From Annona cherimola (lineage: Eukaryota > Streptophyta > Magnoliopsida > Magnoliales > Annonaceae): a DNA stretch of 64,000 nt. The notes under the pieces were generated by a model. It was given only the letters and a program-made list of their open reading frames with translations, had not been told where the DNA came from and made no database searches. The position numbers and the translations under genes were made by a program. Within the stretch, counting starts at the first letter, position 1, and each line of letters opens with the position of its first letter. The stretch covers positions 103,048,095 to 103,112,094 of the forward strand of contig CM059971.1 in NCBI GenBank assembly GCA_030490835.1, written 5' to 3'. This document shows positions 62,701-64,000 of the stretch, one piece after another.

Positions 62701-64000
62701 TTTTAAGAAAACAGTTTTGGGCTACTGAAAATGCGGGGTTTATATCAGCCCCAGGAATATATCGCTACCAAGTACGAACTACCAAGTTCGGGAGAACCCT
62801 GGCCGCCCTAAAAATCCGCCCGTATTAACCTATTCACAAGCAACCAAATCCGGGGCGTGCATGCTACCACAAGCGTACGGCTTTTTTGTTTTTCCCCTCA
62901 AATGAGGAAACGACAAACATGCTTAATCACTTGAAATGGTCTGTTCACGCAAACTTGCTCAAAATAAATATTCGTCATAAAAAGTACTGCCAATAAAACA
63001 TATAAGTGGATACATTGTCACTAAACAATTTCTTCCAGGCATTTACATTAGTTACTTTCGATTCCTGAGGCCTTTTATCACTTTAACACTTTGAGATTCT
63101 CATATAAATTAGAGTCAATTTGAATGGTTATGATCGAAGTAATAGAGGGGCATATCAATAGTTAAAATGGCTGAAAATAACAACTCAAAATTCCAACAAT
63201 AATGAAAATTTTAATTTTTTAAAAGACAAAAAGGGTAACTATTACATGTCCAACCAAACAAAGCTGTAAAAATTAAGTGCAGTTATTTGATTTTATTCAG
63301 AAATATGTCCTTCACTAGTTAAGATTAAACTAACCATCTTATTTAATTAGGAATGATAGGTGAATTCCACAGGGCATTTATATGATGATGATTATGTCAG
63401 ATGGAATAAACTGCGCTAACGAAACTAACTAATAGCGCGAACTTTATTCGGATCAGGGACTTCCAATCTCAATAGAATGCGTTTGGAGGTGCCTCCATAT
63501 CTGCCCAAGGCACTATCTTTGCTATCTATACTTGTGCATCTACTTCTACATGTCTTTCTTTTTCAGATTTCCAATTTTCATTTATAATTATCATTTCGTA
63601 AAATATTTTTTATTTTATAAATTTATTTTAAAAAGCATTCTATTATTTGAACCCGGCTTGGATCCACCTAATCCGGGGCAATTTGGCAACAGAATCAACC
63701 CAGATCCAAACATATAGGGTCAAACTAAGGCTCGGGTGAGGCAAAACCCGCCCGACTTCTCTCCCGTACTGTTGGGCCAAGACGGAGCTTGTCATGTAAA
63801 CGGTGGCTGCGGTATCAGGCATTCAGGGGGCGAAGAGCCTCCAAGGACTGTCTTAAAATTCGACGCGGTTTCGAAGCCCGCTTAATATCAATCAAACCCG
63901 CACATTCCCTGACGTACGAAACACTTGATAATCAAAGCTTGTGGGTGGTGCTTTGCTAAGGATAAAAGGTCAAATGTTGGCCGGTCATCATCGCATACAA
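62701..64000. other. No supportable gene to the window end
   Basis: 62730-62900 and 63640-64000 are GC-richer and could be the edge of a gene outside the window, but I cannot identify coding motifs or splice structure. The middle is AT-rich. Confidence 0.4.

Overview
This is nuclear DNA from a flowering plant. The genes carry many GT-AG introns, intergenic DNA is very AT-rich and packed with miniature transposons, and the gene set is typical of angiosperms: an AGL12-type MADS-box gene, a glucuronoxylan methyltransferase, a RabA GTPase and GDSL lipases. The coding regions lack the strong GC gradient of grasses. A magnoliid or early-diverging eudicot would fit, but that is a weak inference.

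Layout. 3691-9364 (-) is a complete ten-exon gene for QTRT2, the accessory subunit of eukaryotic tRNA-guanine transglycosylase (queuosine salvage). 9.9-21.4 kb is a transposon-rich stretch: a Ty3/gypsy-like solo LTR with a perfect 5-bp target duplication sits inside one LTR of an older miniature retrotransposon (TRIM), followed by a dead LINE and several MITEs. 21418-22272 (+) is an intronless DUF579/GXM xylan methyltransferase. 25483-27746 (+) is a three-exon gene for a 133-residue protein I do not recognise. 28.6-30.4 kb is a repeat split by a Mutator-like insertion. 31019-34595 (-) is a single-pass LysM protein, and 38567-40600 (-) a RabA2-like GTPase. 41548-43229 (+) and 45142-47664 (-) are two convergent five-exon GDSL lipases. 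47.7-54.7 kb is another repeat desert. 54688-59239 (-) is an AGL12/OsMADS26-type MADS-box gene with eight exons. 60440-62015 (-) is a broken 12-oxophytodienoate-reductase-like pseudogene. The last 2 kb hold a repeat copy and nothing coding that I can support.

The genes are independent units, not an operon or a biosynthetic cluster. The only gene pair that looks related by duplication is the GDSL pair. Exon models were assembled by hand from splice-site phase and protein-family similarity. For every multi-exon gene the summed exon lengths give an open frame of the family's usual size.

The most distinctive content beyond the genes is the set of unnamed repeat families (called A to G here), several with readable terminal inverted repeats and target-site duplications, and the nested insertions that give a relative history of the locus. 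I found no evidence of a wholly new enzymatic or defence system.
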